Origin: Hedera helix
Taxonomy: Eukaryota; Streptophyta; Magnoliopsida; Apiales; Araliaceae
Reading direction: 5' to 3'
DNA: 64,000 nt
Assembly: GCA_947179155.2 (NCBI GenBank)
Contig: OX359280.1
Location: 12,019,001-12,083,000, forward strand
Positions 32,060-44,690 of this stretch are shown here, piece after piece. The notes below the pieces were generated by a model. That model was not told the origin of the DNA and did no database searches. It was given only the letters and a program-made list of their open reading frames with translations. Made by a program: the position numbers and the translations under genes. Each line of letters starts with the position of its first letter. Within the stretch, counting starts at the first letter, position 1.

Positions 32060-33200
32060 TATATCTTGACGCCACTACATCCTGCACCGTCATATTAAAT
32101 GTTTGAGCCATTGGTTAGCTCGGCTGAACTGGTGCCGTGATGGCCAGCTTGCTATTTTTGATATTATTGCCTTAAATATTATTTTCTCCCCCGAACATCT
32201 TCTTCTGGCAATATCTGGCAATGTGATCCTTTGATCCACATGTAAAACATCAATTTTTCTTTGAAATGAGACAATTAGTAATCGGGCGTCCCTTTTGTCC
32301 ACAATTATAACACGTTCTTTGTCCCTGTAAACAAATTCCATAATGATTTTTCCCACAAGTTTTACATGGTTAAAACTTCTTTTTCACTTCTCCCAGTTTA
32401 CTCCCAAAATTATTATTGTTACTATTATTGTTGTTATATTTTCTCTTATTAGAATAATGCCAGTGCTACTTTTCACCTTCACTCTTCTTTGTCTTCTGAT
32501 CTTGATTATATTTAGTCACCGCTTCATTACCACCCTCTGTTAATATGGCTTTTTCTAACACTCCGACAAACTTGTTGATTTGAAACATTGAAACTCAACT
32601 GTAAATCCATGACTTCAACCCGTGCTCAAACGTTTTCTCCTTTTGTTCATCGGTACCCATTTGGTATGGGGAAAACTTTGACAGCTCATTGAATTTGGCA
32701 TCGTATTCTGGTACGGTCATATTCCCTTGTTTCAGTTCTAAAAACTGAACTTCCATCTTATCATGTACTCACTGTGGAAAGTACGTTTCGAAAAACATCT
32801 CTTTGAATCGGTCCCACGCTATAACTCCCTTTCCTCCTCTACTTTTATTGGCTTGCCACCAATAACTTGCACCCCCTTCATTATAAAGGTAACAAAAGTA
32901 GTCTTTTGCTCTTCTGCTTCTCGAACAACATCAAACACCTTTTCAATCTCAATCACCCAAGTTTGGGCCTCTATTGAATTTGTTGTCCCCTCAAACTCTA
33001 GGGGGTCCTATCAACTTAAAGTCTTTAAAATTTACTATGTGAGTTGGTGTAGGGTTTGGATTATTAGTTCTTGAGTTCTTATTTTCCATGGCTCCTACTA
33101 GGAGATCTGTAATCCTTTGCATTGGATCAACCAGATTCCTATCATTATTAACCTACACTTCTGGCATCTGCCGGACCGAAGGTGCTCTTCGAGGTGGCAT
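32060..33200 (-). pseudogene. Gypsy gag remnant
   Basis: Starting 'MPPRRAPSVRQ' at 33200, it follows the intact element's gag closely: 'FKDFKLIGPP', 'ASYWWQANKSRGGKGVIAW', 'FLELKQGNMTVPEYDAKF'. It ends with zinc knuckles near 32310-32200. One knuckle has lost its histidine ('CGQKGRPITNC'). Several stops and shifts are present. It is useful because it shows the unshifted reading at the point where the young element has a frameshift. Confidence 0.75.
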
Positions 33201-33544
33201 TTTCTGTTTCTGAAAACTCGTGTCTTCATTTATTCATTTAAATAATACATTAAAAAAATTTCATTTCACCACTTAATTCATACAAAACACATTTTCATAA
33301 ACGTAGTCATATATACATATATCATAAGCTGATACATCTTTCATTAAAACATAAAGCATACCGCCGGTTACATAACGCAAAGCATGGGATTTACCACACA
33401 TCTCCTACTATGTACAGCAAAAGTTAGGATTTACATTATATTTACATATACATACACCCATATCTATTTACATGACTCCTAGTAAAACATGCAATTCATT
33501 CTTGACGTCACTATCCTTCTAACTTTGGACAATCCTTAATATGA

Positions 33545-34393
33545 TGATCAGCGGCTCCACATCCAAAGCATCCCTATTTCTCCATTATTTTGGGGCAAGC
33601 AGTTAGGAACGATGTGTCCCTTTTTCCCACATCTGTTGCACACTCTCTTACCTTTAAGACATACACCCAAATGACTCTTTCCACAGTTCGCACACTTTAC
33701 CATCTTCTTCTGCTTTGGCTGACTTTCTTTTTGTTTGAGTTCCACTTCCTTTTGAAATTTCGATTACTTTGCACTTCCTTTTGAAATTTCGATTACTTTC
33801 AATACTATCTTCCTCAGTACATTGTTCTTTCATCTTCTTCACATGATCGACACATCTTTCTTTATTTGGAATGATCACTTGCTTGACTTCCTCACTTTTC
33901 AACTGATTCTCGTTCTAAAGGTCCCTACATTTTGCCTCCAACTCTCGTATCTTGTTATGCTTTTTAGTGTTCTGGACTAACGTACGTGCCCATGCCTATA
34001 CTAATTCTCTCTTTTCGGCTTCTTTCTCCAATTCCAATTCCAATTCTAGCTCTTACTGACGCTTTGCAGCTTGTGCTTGTAACTCTTGTATACGCTTCTC
34101 CAAATTACTTACCTTATTCCCAACTCAATATTCTAGTCCAACAAACTTTCTACCTAGTTCCCTTTAACAAAAACATGTGTCACGTTGGCGCTTTCTTCCA
34201 ACTCATCCTCTGACTTATTAGTCCACTCCTCAACATCCAATGCAAACTCGAACTCCCTATCCTCAATTGTAACCAATGGGCTTGGCTCCACTGGTACAAC
34301 TGGTTTCACTACTACTGGAGATTCTTCGCATACTATATATATGTTTCAGAACTCCTCCTCCCTAAACTAACTCGAATGTCCGGTCTCTGCCAT
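33545..34393 (-). pseudogene. ORF1-like remnant with an extra zinc knuckle
   Basis: The frame opens 'MAETGHSS' at 34393, close to 'MAEIGQTS' of the intact element's ORF1, and soon meets a stop. Acidic and Lys/Glu-rich pieces follow. At 33745-33548 a frame contains 'CANCGKSHLGVC' and 'CNRCGKKGHIVPNC', zinc knuckles not present in the intact ORF1. They may be original to this family or come from a second, nested gag piece. Confidence 0.5.
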
Positions 34394-34604
34394 CTTGAAA
34401 TTAAAAATTTGTGACAACATATAACCATTTAATGTCAAATAAACACATAAGTTATTTTATTATCTTATATTAATGAATTTCCTCAATTCCTTCCTTAAAA
34501 CTCAATACGAGTTTTACCGACTTATATATTCTCGATTATCTATAAGGTTATACCCGAAGGTTTTCCCACCTAAAGTTTATAACCTACAACTCTTATACTA
34601 ACTT

Positions 34605-36503
34605 GTGATGCCCCAAAATTTGGGTCCCTTTTTATCCTGGATTTGGTGCTCACGATCCAACACATTCATATATCTAAAATACCCAATAAACGGTATAACA
34701 AAAACTTACATTATATTAATACAGAAACTTACATAATACGTTCCCCAGGTTGTCTAACCTTGACTATTACAGCATATAAAAAAAATATTTACATAATTGT
34801 ACTTACCTAACTCAAAACAAAAGAGCTAAAACAAGTAATAAATACTCGTGCACTTTCTCCTTGCCTTTGTCTGTCACTATTCCTCTGAATGTTTCGTTCT
34901 TAGTTGAAATGTTAAGTTTAAGAAAGAATGAGAAATCAAAATATTCAGCAAGTATAATAGTTTAAGATGAACAATTCATATATGAATACGCTTTAATGAA
35001 AGCTTTCAACAATTGAACAAAGACTATAGATTTAAAATGAATAATTATTTCTCAAACTTCTAATTTACTTTGAAATCAAAAAACTACTGAGGGTCGCAAG
35101 ACCTTGAACCTTATAGGTTAACAAGTAATTCTACTTTAAATGTATTCATACAAACTATATAAGTCGTGATGGTACGCAAGGGATTAACCTTTTGTACCTA
35201 TGTATTGTGTACAAACATTTTGTTCTCAAACGCGAAAGATCATAAATATAGTATCTGATAAACTTTTCCCCTAAGGTTGTTCATCTCAGTTTTCAACATC
35301 TGAATCCTTACCAAAATAATTTGGTTTGGTTTAGCTTTCATAGAAAGTGAAGATTTAATAATCATATATCAATAATTATCTAGCCAAAGCAAATGGCTTA
35401 TAGTTACCTTAACAATTTATTTTTGAAAAGAATTCTAAACAACAACTTAAATAAATAATTGAATAACGACTACTACGAACAAAGCATTGTTCACAAAAAT
35501 CATGAATTTAATATAACAAGCGTCTAGCTAACTCGATTAGCATAGACATGCAATGAAATTTTCCCTTTTAAAAGAATTTTGAATCAACAATGCAATTTGA
35601 AGATTATCGATATCATTTTTAAAACCAACGAGTATAATTTAATATTCGATATTAACGTTTGAAAATATCATTAAAATACTTGCATGGAATATAAGTAAAG
35701 GAAACTTGCACAATTATCAATTTTTGTAAGTTAAAAAACTTGTAATCAATTTAGAATATTCTTAGAGTGAGAGAACTTGCCTTCCGTCGTAAATTGATAC
35801 CGCATTTAGCTATTATACCTGTTGCATAACCTTACCAATCACCGTAAACCTATGTAATACAAACCCAATCATTATCACAAAACTATACACACCATAATAT
35901 AATTATAAGTTTTCGTTAACATTTGTTTAATCCTAGATTAATTAACTAAATCCTAATTAGTAACCACGTTGAAAATATTATTCCAAACAATAGTTAAATG
36001 TACATTAGCACACATTACATTATTATTCTATACTATTTAAATGTTAATACAACTAAACACATAATAGTTTCTTATTTTAAATTCAACTTCATTCATCTTA
36101 ATTAATATACAAATGTTAACGTATTAACTATATTGGTTTAGTTATACCAAATATAGGTTAGTTTATAATTCTTAATACTTTTCATGTTGGTTAATGAATC
36201 CCTATTTAAATGTACATAACCCTAATTATATCTAGACTGCACAAATCCTGAACAAAATTGGACAAAACCCAAAAATAAGTCCCCAAGTCCCGGCGTAGGT
36301 CCCCCGCCTGGGAGCCCAATAAGGACGCCCCAGCACCCACCCCTTGTTCCAAGTTTTCTGGATTTCGCAGCTTCTTTAAATTTCATCGTTACTTTCAGGA
36401 ATTTTATTTCACAGACCATTCATCCACCGACTCCCAAACTTATATATCACAAAAAGATCACGTCATAGTATTTTATAATTATCACCCACCCAATTTAACC
36501 TTT
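34605..36503 (-). mobile_element. Probable 5' LTR / leader of the old gypsy element
   Basis: Non-coding. At 34604 the minus strand ends GGGGCATCACA next to a PBS-like site, as an LTR end would. It contains a 26-nt imperfect inverted motif (35522-35547) also found in the other long LTRs and in the LARD interior. The outer end is not resolved. Confidence 0.45.
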
Positions 36504-38736
36504 TTGTGATGACCCGAATTTTCGAGAATATTGTAATTATATTTTAATCATTAAAATTAGCAAGATTATGTGAATTATTTCTGAAGGAAAAAAATATTAT
36601 AAGATTAAGTTATGCAATAAGATTTAATTGATAAATTAAATCTATGATGAGTTAATGATTAACTAGAATGAATAATTGTAATTGTAATTAAATAAATTAT
36701 TCGAAAACAATTTAGGTGGAAGATATGTAATTGTACATCATTGTACAATAAAAATTGTACGATTTATGTTGGTCTTTTAAATCAGGTCAACATGTTATTT
36801 TTAAGGTGAAATAATAAATTATTTTAATGAAAAAAAAATCTTATGTATATTCATTTATGTAAGGATTATTGAGGTATAAATTTTTTAAAGTATGAGTAAG
36901 TGTAAAATTTATTTATTTTATATATATACGTGTGTGATTATTACATGTATTATTATTTAAGTTTACACATATGTATTTAAAATATATATGTGTGTGTGCA
37001 AAACAAATAGTATATATATGGGATGAAGGTCAAATTCGGATATATGTAATATATTATGAAAGTGAATAAGTGATATATAAATTGAGTTACGTAATTTTTT
37101 TTTAAATTAAGTGTATATATGTAATTACATACATATGAAGGAAGTGAAATTACGGAGAAATTAAGTGATGGAAAATTTATGTGGATTAATATTTAATTAA
37201 TCCATAATTTTATGTAAAGAGTTATTATGAAAAATGTGGTGGATTAGCAATTAGATTAATTCGAAATTTAATTAAAAGCTAATGAGGGAGTTAGTAAAAT
37301 TGTAAGTACTGATTATATAATTAATCAATAATTATGGTGAAAGTTTAGAAATTATTTAAGAGGAGAAAGTAATAATATAAATTATATAATAATAAATTAT
37401 ATAATTTATATAAGGAAATTTAAGTAAAATATTAAGGAAAGAATAATTATATAAATCATATAAGAATAATTATATAATTTATGTAAGAGGATTAAATTAA
37501 ATGAGGATGGAAGAAAAAATTATATAAATTGTACAATATTTTATTGTATAGTTTATATAAAGTGTGATGAATATTAAAGAAAATAGAAAATAAATGAAAA
37601 AGATGTTCGTTGTAATTTATTATGTTATGTTTTAGGTAAAATGGAATTATTATTTCTTTTTTTTGGGAAACAATATATATATATACATATATTATGTAGT
37701 TAATTTTGGTGAGTTTATGAAATGTCCATGTAACGAAGTGAAAATGTATGAAAATTAATTTTTATAAGTTGTATGTGTTATTTAAGTAATTTTGGAAGTA
37801 TAAAATATTTCATGTAACTACATGCACGTAATTATGCATGTACAAAATTATTCAAATATAGTATATTAAGATGTGTAAATAATTGTTATAAATTATGTTA
37901 TGATTTTTAGTTGATCAAAATAAATATTTTAGATACATTACGTAAATTATTTATTATACGAAATAACTACGTAATATATTAAAATATTTATGTAGGTTAT
38001 GTTGTCAAACTGCCAGGTGGGTGAGATTTTTTTAAGGCGGTGGACGTGATGATTCTTTCCAATTTGGTTAAGACATGAGGTGTTTAATTAAACTAAAGGA
38101 AAAAGAAAGAAATACATACAAAAGACACAAACAGAAGCAAACATTTCTCTCTCCATTTTTCTTTCACCACCATCCAAACCACCAGGCAAGGAGAGAATAA
38201 AAATTCTACAAAATTTTTAGTGCCATCAAGAAGGATATCTAGTTTCAAGAAGAAAGTTTCAAGCTTTTAAAATGTATAAAAGTCAATTATTTGTACATTT
38301 TTTTAGTTATTTATGGTGTTAATTAAATTTTGTGCAAAATTAGTAAATACTTAAGATAATTGTTGTTTATTATTTTTGGATGTATATATGTGGATTATAT
38401 GGTGTTTAGAGTAATTATTGTGGAAAAAAATTGGATCAAAAATATTAAATTTTGGAATTTATAGTGAACAGTCCCGAACATGAGTGATTCTGTCCTTTTC
38501 GGTGCAGAATATGGAAAAAATTTCTTCTACAAAGTTGTAGAAAATTAAATTTCATGTGGAATGGACTTAAGATTCGTAATTTTTGGATAAACGTGCTAAT
38601 TACTGTGAATTTCAGAAGTTTCATCGCATTAAAAAATTAAAATTTAATTATTAAAGATATTTTGTGCTGAAATCATTTCTGGACAGAAATATTTTAATAT
38701 TATGTCTGATTTTTCTAAAAATTTTGGTGAATTATT
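36504..38736 (+). mobile_element. Partial long LTR, distantly related to the LARD LTR
   Basis: Starts TGTGATGACCCGAATTTTCGAG and has the same order of features as the minus-strand reading of the LARD LTR: a GATTTAATTGATAAATTAAAT-like block, then TATATAAATTATATAATT repeats. It ends where the next LTR begins at about 38737. No coding sequence. Confidence 0.5.
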
Positions 38737-39171
38737 TTAATGACCACGAATTTGATTAGACATTGTAATTATGATTATTAAATAATTAGCAATGAATTAA
38801 AAAAATTTGTACTAATTAATTGTGCATTAGATAATTAAATAGATATACTTATGTATGTGTATATTTATTTAAAGCAATAATTAACTAAAGCAAATCTAAT
38901 TGGATTATATTCTAAATCCAAATGAGTTGTTAAACTAGGTCAATTAAATTTACATAGTAGCCCAAGTAATTAAATTAAACCTTAGTCCATGTAATTAATT
39001 AAAACAAGCTCAATCCTTATTTTAATTAAAGGTAGTATAGTTATTTAAATGCTAGCCCAATGTGTTAATTAAATTGAGCCCAAACCAATTAATTGGATGA
39101 GCTCAATATATTAAATACTAGAGTCCAAGATGGAGCCCATTAGGAAGTCAAAATTGGTCAATAATTGAACA

Positions 39172-39205
<34 letters not shown>

Positions 39206-41451
39206 CGTATGTATTTATGCACTTAAAAAGCTAGAAAATAAATCAAAAACATGGCCAAAAATGGCCTTGTTGGCCGGCCAAAGTGGGCCCCACAAGGGGT
39301 TGGTGTGTTGCTTCACGTTGCTTTTAAGTCACTCCATGTCATAGTAGCTCACCAAACCTTGTCAATCACATTGTCATTCACCTAGTCAATCCATGCAATA
39401 ATAAACCCAATTAAGCCTTAATTTCACCAACATTGGTGAATTAGTAAGGTTAATGAAGGATTAGCAATTGACTATAAATAAGATGCTCCACACTTGTGTC
39501 AAGTTTGTTAGTTCATTTGCTAGAGAATACAAGAAAGAAAATAGAGAGCATTTCCTAGAGAGAAAGAAAGAAACACTTGTGAGCTTAAGGAAATAGCTAG
39601 AGGTTGAGCTTGGTGGATGACACAAAGCTTCACCACATACTTTGGTAGGAGAAGAAGAAAAGCATCCAAGACCACAATGTTTAAAAGTGCTCTAAACTTC
39701 CTATATTTTATTTTTGTAGTCTAAATATGATTTGAATGATTAAAATATATTTTTAACTGATCAAAAGTTGTTTTGATGGTCTAGAAGTATTTAACTATGT
39801 AATATATGTATATTCATAGTTTGATATGTTTATATCATGATTTGGTATGTGTATTTTGCTTAAAAATGGTAGAAATGTTCATATCGAACTTTATCGGTAA
39901 AACCCTAACTAAACATGTGATAATTAATGTTGTAATTTGAAATGTTCAAGTTGAAAAATGAATTTCTATGGCTAGAAAGTTATATATATGAGTTTTAAAG
40001 AAAACCCAACTTGAATCTTTCAAAAATATGTAAAAACAAAGAAGTTATGACTTTTACCGCAAAGTAGGTCATTTTGAAACCTTAAGTGGTTCAATCTTTA
40101 ATTTGGTGTGCAAACGTTTACAAAAAATGTGATCGAACCATGAAATGCTGTAAAACAAGAAGTTAGGAACACATCAACACTGATTTTGTGTCATTTGAAT
40201 GTGTAGATTTCATTTAGTACAAGTTTTAATCAAAATAACTCAAGTTGAAATTTATCAAAACCTGGACACGAAATACCCGAGCGCCGGCGGCGCTACCTCA
40301 GTTCAAAATTGAGCACCGACAGCGCTTAGGTATTATGTTTCCAGCGCCGGCAGCGCTGGAATCGGTTCATTCTGAGCGCTGGCGACGCTGAGCCGGATTC
40401 CCAGTTTGCCAGGTCGGGTCGGTTTTAGCCGAGTCGGGCCGGGTTAAAAAATAAAAAATATTCTAAAAATTATTTTATTATTTTTGGACTCAATAAGTGT
40501 ATTTTTAAAATTAAGGATAGTTGAATTAATAAGTAAAAGAGGATAAATATTATTAAAGATGTAATAATATAAATTAAGTTAATAAAATATTATTAAATAA
40601 ATAATAATATTAGAAAATTATTAAAATATTAGTAAAAGTAAATATTATTAAATGAATAATAATATTAATAAGGGAATAAAATATTATTAAATGATTAATG
40701 ATATTAGATAATTAATAAAATATTATTAAATAATTAATAATATTAGATAATTAATAAAATATTATTAAATGATTAATAATATTAGATACTTAATAAGATG
40801 TTATTAAATAGTTAATAATATTAGATAATGAATAAAATATTATTAAATGATTAATAATATTAGTTAATCTTAGAAGATTTATAAGGTATTGTTAAATGAT
40901 GAATAATACCACAAGGCTAATAAAATATTATTAAATTGTTAATAATATTAGATAATTGTTTGAACTATATTAAATAGTTAATATAGGTTCTTTGTGTTTT
41001 AAATATTATCAAGTAGTGATAATATTTCCTAAGTGTTTATGTACCCGTAATTATTCAATTATGTGGTTCGCAAGAGTTATAAAGGTCATTATACTTACAG
41101 GTATATGATACTAATTTAAGATCAAACTGATTTAATTGTTAGGTACATACAAGGATTATTAAATTAAATTGGTTAGCCGTAGACGACGCACGAGATAAAT
41201 TCTTTTTAACCCTAACTTGTATTTATTGTTGCAAATTTTCTTCAACTGTAATTACATTGAGCAATTCAATTATTATTGAGTAAGTATCTACACTCGTAGT
41301 TATTTGACAGAGCTTAAAGTGGATTAATTATCTAAAATTATTCCACATCATTATTTGTTATTGTATTCGCACATAGTGCTTTTGCAATCATTTTAGTTCA
41401 TTAATTCAAGAACTGTTTAAGAATGTCTAAGCTAATTGTTTCGGCTAGACA
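38737..41451 (+). mobile_element. Partial Tekay-like LTR, diverged copy of 42057-45150
   Basis: Begins TAATGACCACGAATTTGATTAG and runs parallel to the young element's LTR: the same Rep-less promoter-like region near 39470, the same 'TTTAAAAGTGCTCT' block, the AATATTATTAAAT minisatellite and the shared inverted motif at 41425-41450. It then breaks off about 750 bp before the expected LTR end. Its GCGCCGGCGGCGCT-rich segment (40275-40400) replaces the TGACGCAGC segment of the younger copy. Confidence 0.65.
40450..40960. repeat. AT-rich minisatellite in the old LTR
   Basis: Tandem units of about 40 bp of the form AAAATATTATTAAATGATTAATAATATTAGATAAT (given here only as a type), in which AATATTATTAA and TTAATAATATT can pair. 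Homologous arrays occur in both LTRs of the young element. Confidence 0.8.
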
Positions 41452-41454
41452 GTG

Positions 41455-42056
41455 TGTAAGACCCCGAATTTTATAAAATACAAAATTTAATTTTTCTTCA
41501 TATATATATATATATTTTTTTTTTGAAACAATAAGTGGTTAAATCGATAAAGTTAAAAGTTAAGGATGTTATGTGCAAATTTTATTTTGTCGGACAATAT
41601 TCGTTTTGTCGGGGAATATTCGGGCCGTACGATGGCGCCGACATAACTATTTATTGGTAGACCCCACAACGGAATATTTGTCGGATATAGAAAACGACAG
41701 AAGTAACCTTTTTAAATAAAAATAGTCAACGGTGTTAACTGTTAAAATACCGGTGATAAAAAAATAGTAACATACGGTATTGCACAGTAGCACACGGCAT
41801 TGCACAGCGTTTCGTATTATTAAACTGATAAAGTGGTTACCGTACAATATTTGACTTTATTGTCACATGCACAATAATTCATATTATTAAACTGATAATT
41901 GTCACAGTAACATATGCACAGTAATTCACATTATTGAATCAATAATTGTCATTACACAGTAACGTATTTTTCTTTTACATACTTTCTGCATTATTGTTAT
42001 ATCTATTACGGTGTTATTTAAACAGTTGTATTTCATTAATTAATTGACTTGATATC
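41455..42056 (+). mobile_element. LTR start fragment (TGTAAGACCCCGAATTTT type)
   Basis: TGTAAGACCCCGAATTTT is a common beginning of plant gypsy LTRs. About 600 bp follow with short repeats (CACAGTAAC, CATATTATTAAACTGATAA), and then the young chromovirus begins. It probably served as the insertion target. Confidence 0.45.
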
Positions 42057-42494
42057 TGTAATGACCACGAATTTCATTAGTTATTGTAAATATACTTAAT
42101 AAATATTTAGCAATGAATTTAAATTTTTCTCATTAATTAATTGTGCATTAGATAATTAAATAAATGTACTTATGTGCTTGTATATTTATTTAAAGAATTA
42201 AAGCAAAGTGTATAATTAATTAAAGCAAATCTAATTGGATTATATTTTAAATTCAAATGAGTTGATAAACTAGGTTAAAGATATTAACCTAGTAGCCCAT
42301 GTAATTAATTTAATTACTAGCCCATGTAATTAATTAAACAAGCCCAATGCTTGATTTAATTAAATGTAGCATAGTTATTTAAATGCTAGCCCAATGTGGT
42401 ATTTAAATTGAGCCCAAACAATTTAATTAAATGAGCCCAATAGAAGTTATTCCCAAGCCCAATGTGAAGTCCATTAAGGGTCAAACTTTGGTCA

Positions 42495-42531
<37 letters not shown>

Positions 42532-42792
42532 TGTATATATGCACATTTTTGCATTAAAAATAAAGGAAAAATGGCTTGGATAATCCAATTTGCTGAATTC
42601 TTGGGGGCCCCACATGGATAACTTGACTTCTTAGATTGCTTGGAAATCCATCCATGTCATATAGTGGTTGAACAACCCTAGTCATTCCATGAGTCAATCA
42701 AATGGTCATTCAATCAAATAGTAAGCATGATTAGCAATTAAATTGACCAACATGGGTGAATTAGTGAGTTAATGGTGTGTTAGTGGTTGGCT

Positions 42793-42799
42793 ATAAAAG
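42793..42799 (+). promoter_or_regulatory. TATA box of the chromovirus LTR
   Basis: TATAAAA in GGCTATAAAAGAAACACTCC is the best core-promoter candidate in the LTR. The same sequence is present in the 3' LTR at about 52575 and, diverged, in the older copy near 39472. Confidence 0.55.
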
Positions 42800-43849
42800 A
42801 AACACTCCACACTTGTTCAATGTTTGTTAGTTCATTTGAAGTTGCTAGAAAGAAAAAGAGAGAGAGCATTTGAGAGCATTTGAGAGCAAAACACCTAAGT
42901 GTTGAGAGAAAAAGCTAAGGAAGGTCTTGGTGGATGTCCTCAAGCTACACAACTTACTTTGGTAGAAGGAGAAGAAGAGCATCCAAGACCTCAAGGTTTA
43001 AAAGTGCTCTCAACTTCATCTTATTTCATTTTTGTAGTCTAGAAAGCTTTTGATCGGTTAAAATTAATTTTTAACCGATCAAAACTCGTTTTGATGATCT
43101 AGAACTATTTAACTATGTAATATATGTATATTCATAGATCTATGTGTTTATAAAATGTTTTGGTATGTTAGAAATACATAAAAATGGTAGAAAAGTTCAT
43201 AACACAATTTTACCGGTAAACCCTAACTATGCATGCTAGGTTTATGGTTGTATTTTGAAATGTACAAATTGGAAAGTGGATTTTTATGGCTAGAAAGCTA
43301 GATCTATGAGTTTTAAAGATAAAACCTTTTTGAACTTTTCAAAAATAATGAATAACAAAGAAGTTATGGCTTTTACCGCAAAGGATGTTGATTTTAAAAC
43401 CCTATGTTGCATTGTGAGCCATTTTGAGTCTAGTTACGTTTGGAATTTGGATTTGTGGTCTAAAGAGAAATTGTAGAGGGGGAAATTCTGATGAGAATGG
43501 ACTCAAGAATCACCCCAAAATGTTTTCGTATGAAGAAGTTATGGCTGTCGGAGCGTCGGAGGGTCGAACAGTCAAACAGTTGACTTTCGGATAAAACGGA
43601 TGACGCAGCCGCGTCAGGAGTGACGCAGCTGCGTCAGAACAATCTGCTAAGCAGATTTTTGGTGCTCCGGGTCGGGTCGGGTCGATCCGGGTCGAGTTTT
43701 CTTTGAAAAATTAAGTTGAAATAGGTGTAAAATGAATATATTTGGGTATTAAACAAATTTATATGGAGTCTATTTGTAAATCAATGCTATCTAAATGTTT
43801 AAATTAAATACTAAGGTTAACCCAATTTAAAAGTTAACTTTTGGTATTA

Positions 43850-44690
43850 TTTAAAGAGTATTAAAATATTACTACATGGTTAATAATATTAATAAGTAAT
43901 CAAATATTATGAAATGATTGATAATATTAGTAAGAGATTAAAATATTATTAAATGAGTAATAATATTAATAAGTCAATAAAATATTATTAAATAAATAAT
44001 AATATTAGTAAATGAATAAAATATTATTTAATGATTAATAATATTAGATAATGAATAAAATATTATTAAATGATTAATAATATTAGATAATAAATAAAAT
44101 ATTACTAAATGATTAATAATATTAGATAATGATTTAAAATATTATTAGATGATTAATAATATTAATAAGATAATAAAATATTATTAAATGATTAATAATA
44201 TTGGATATTAAATAAAATATTATTAAATAATTAATAATATTAGATAATGTTTAAAATATTATTAAATGGTTAATAATATTAATGAGGTAATAAAATATTA
44301 TTAAATGATTAATAATATTAGATAATTAATAAAATATTGTTAAATAATTAATAATATTAGATAATGATTTAAAATGTTATTAAATAGTTAATAATATTAA
44401 ATAATAAATAAAATATTATTAAAGGATTAATAATATTATGAGGTGAATAAAATATTATTAAATGATTAATAATATTATAAGGATGATAAAATATTATTAA
44501 ATAATTAATAATATTATAAGGACAATAAAATGTTATTAATGGATTAATAATGTTAAGTGATTGATAAAATATTATTAAAAGATTAATAATATTAGAAGAC
44601 TAATAATGTATTATTAAACGATTAATAATACTACAAGACTAATAAAATATTATTAAATTGTTAATAATATTATATAAGTGTATGAACTAT
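43850..44690. repeat. AT-rich minisatellite in the 5' LTR
   Basis: About twenty degenerate units of roughly 40 bp, alternating AATATTATTAAAT and TTAATAATATTA, so that each unit is a potential hairpin. The same array begins at about 63565 in the 3' LTR and continues past the window end. Confidence 0.85.

Larger units (their letters stand above)
31751..34604 (-). mobile_element. Internal region of an old Ty3/gypsy element lacking pol
   Basis: On the minus strand: a degenerate PBS-like TTAGTATAAGAGTTGTAGG just inside an LTR end (about 34585-34604), an ORF1 remnant, a gag remnant, then a purine tract at 31768-31751. Only about 300 bp separate the gag zinc knuckles from the purine tract, so protease, RT and integrase are missing. 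It is a relative of the intact element at 42057. Confidence 0.65.

Noticed and set aside
36222..36419. 65-codon frame with Gly/Pro-rich text
   Set aside because: Isolated short frame in non-coding LTR-like sequence; no homologue recognised.
42497..42540. TA-rich stretch as a possible insertion hot spot
   Set aside because: A plain microsatellite that varies in length between the two LTRs; nothing inserted there.
43850..44690. Regular repeat array resembling a CRISPR
   Set aside because: Units are contiguous, AT-rich and degenerate, with no unique spacers, in a plant retroelement LTR.
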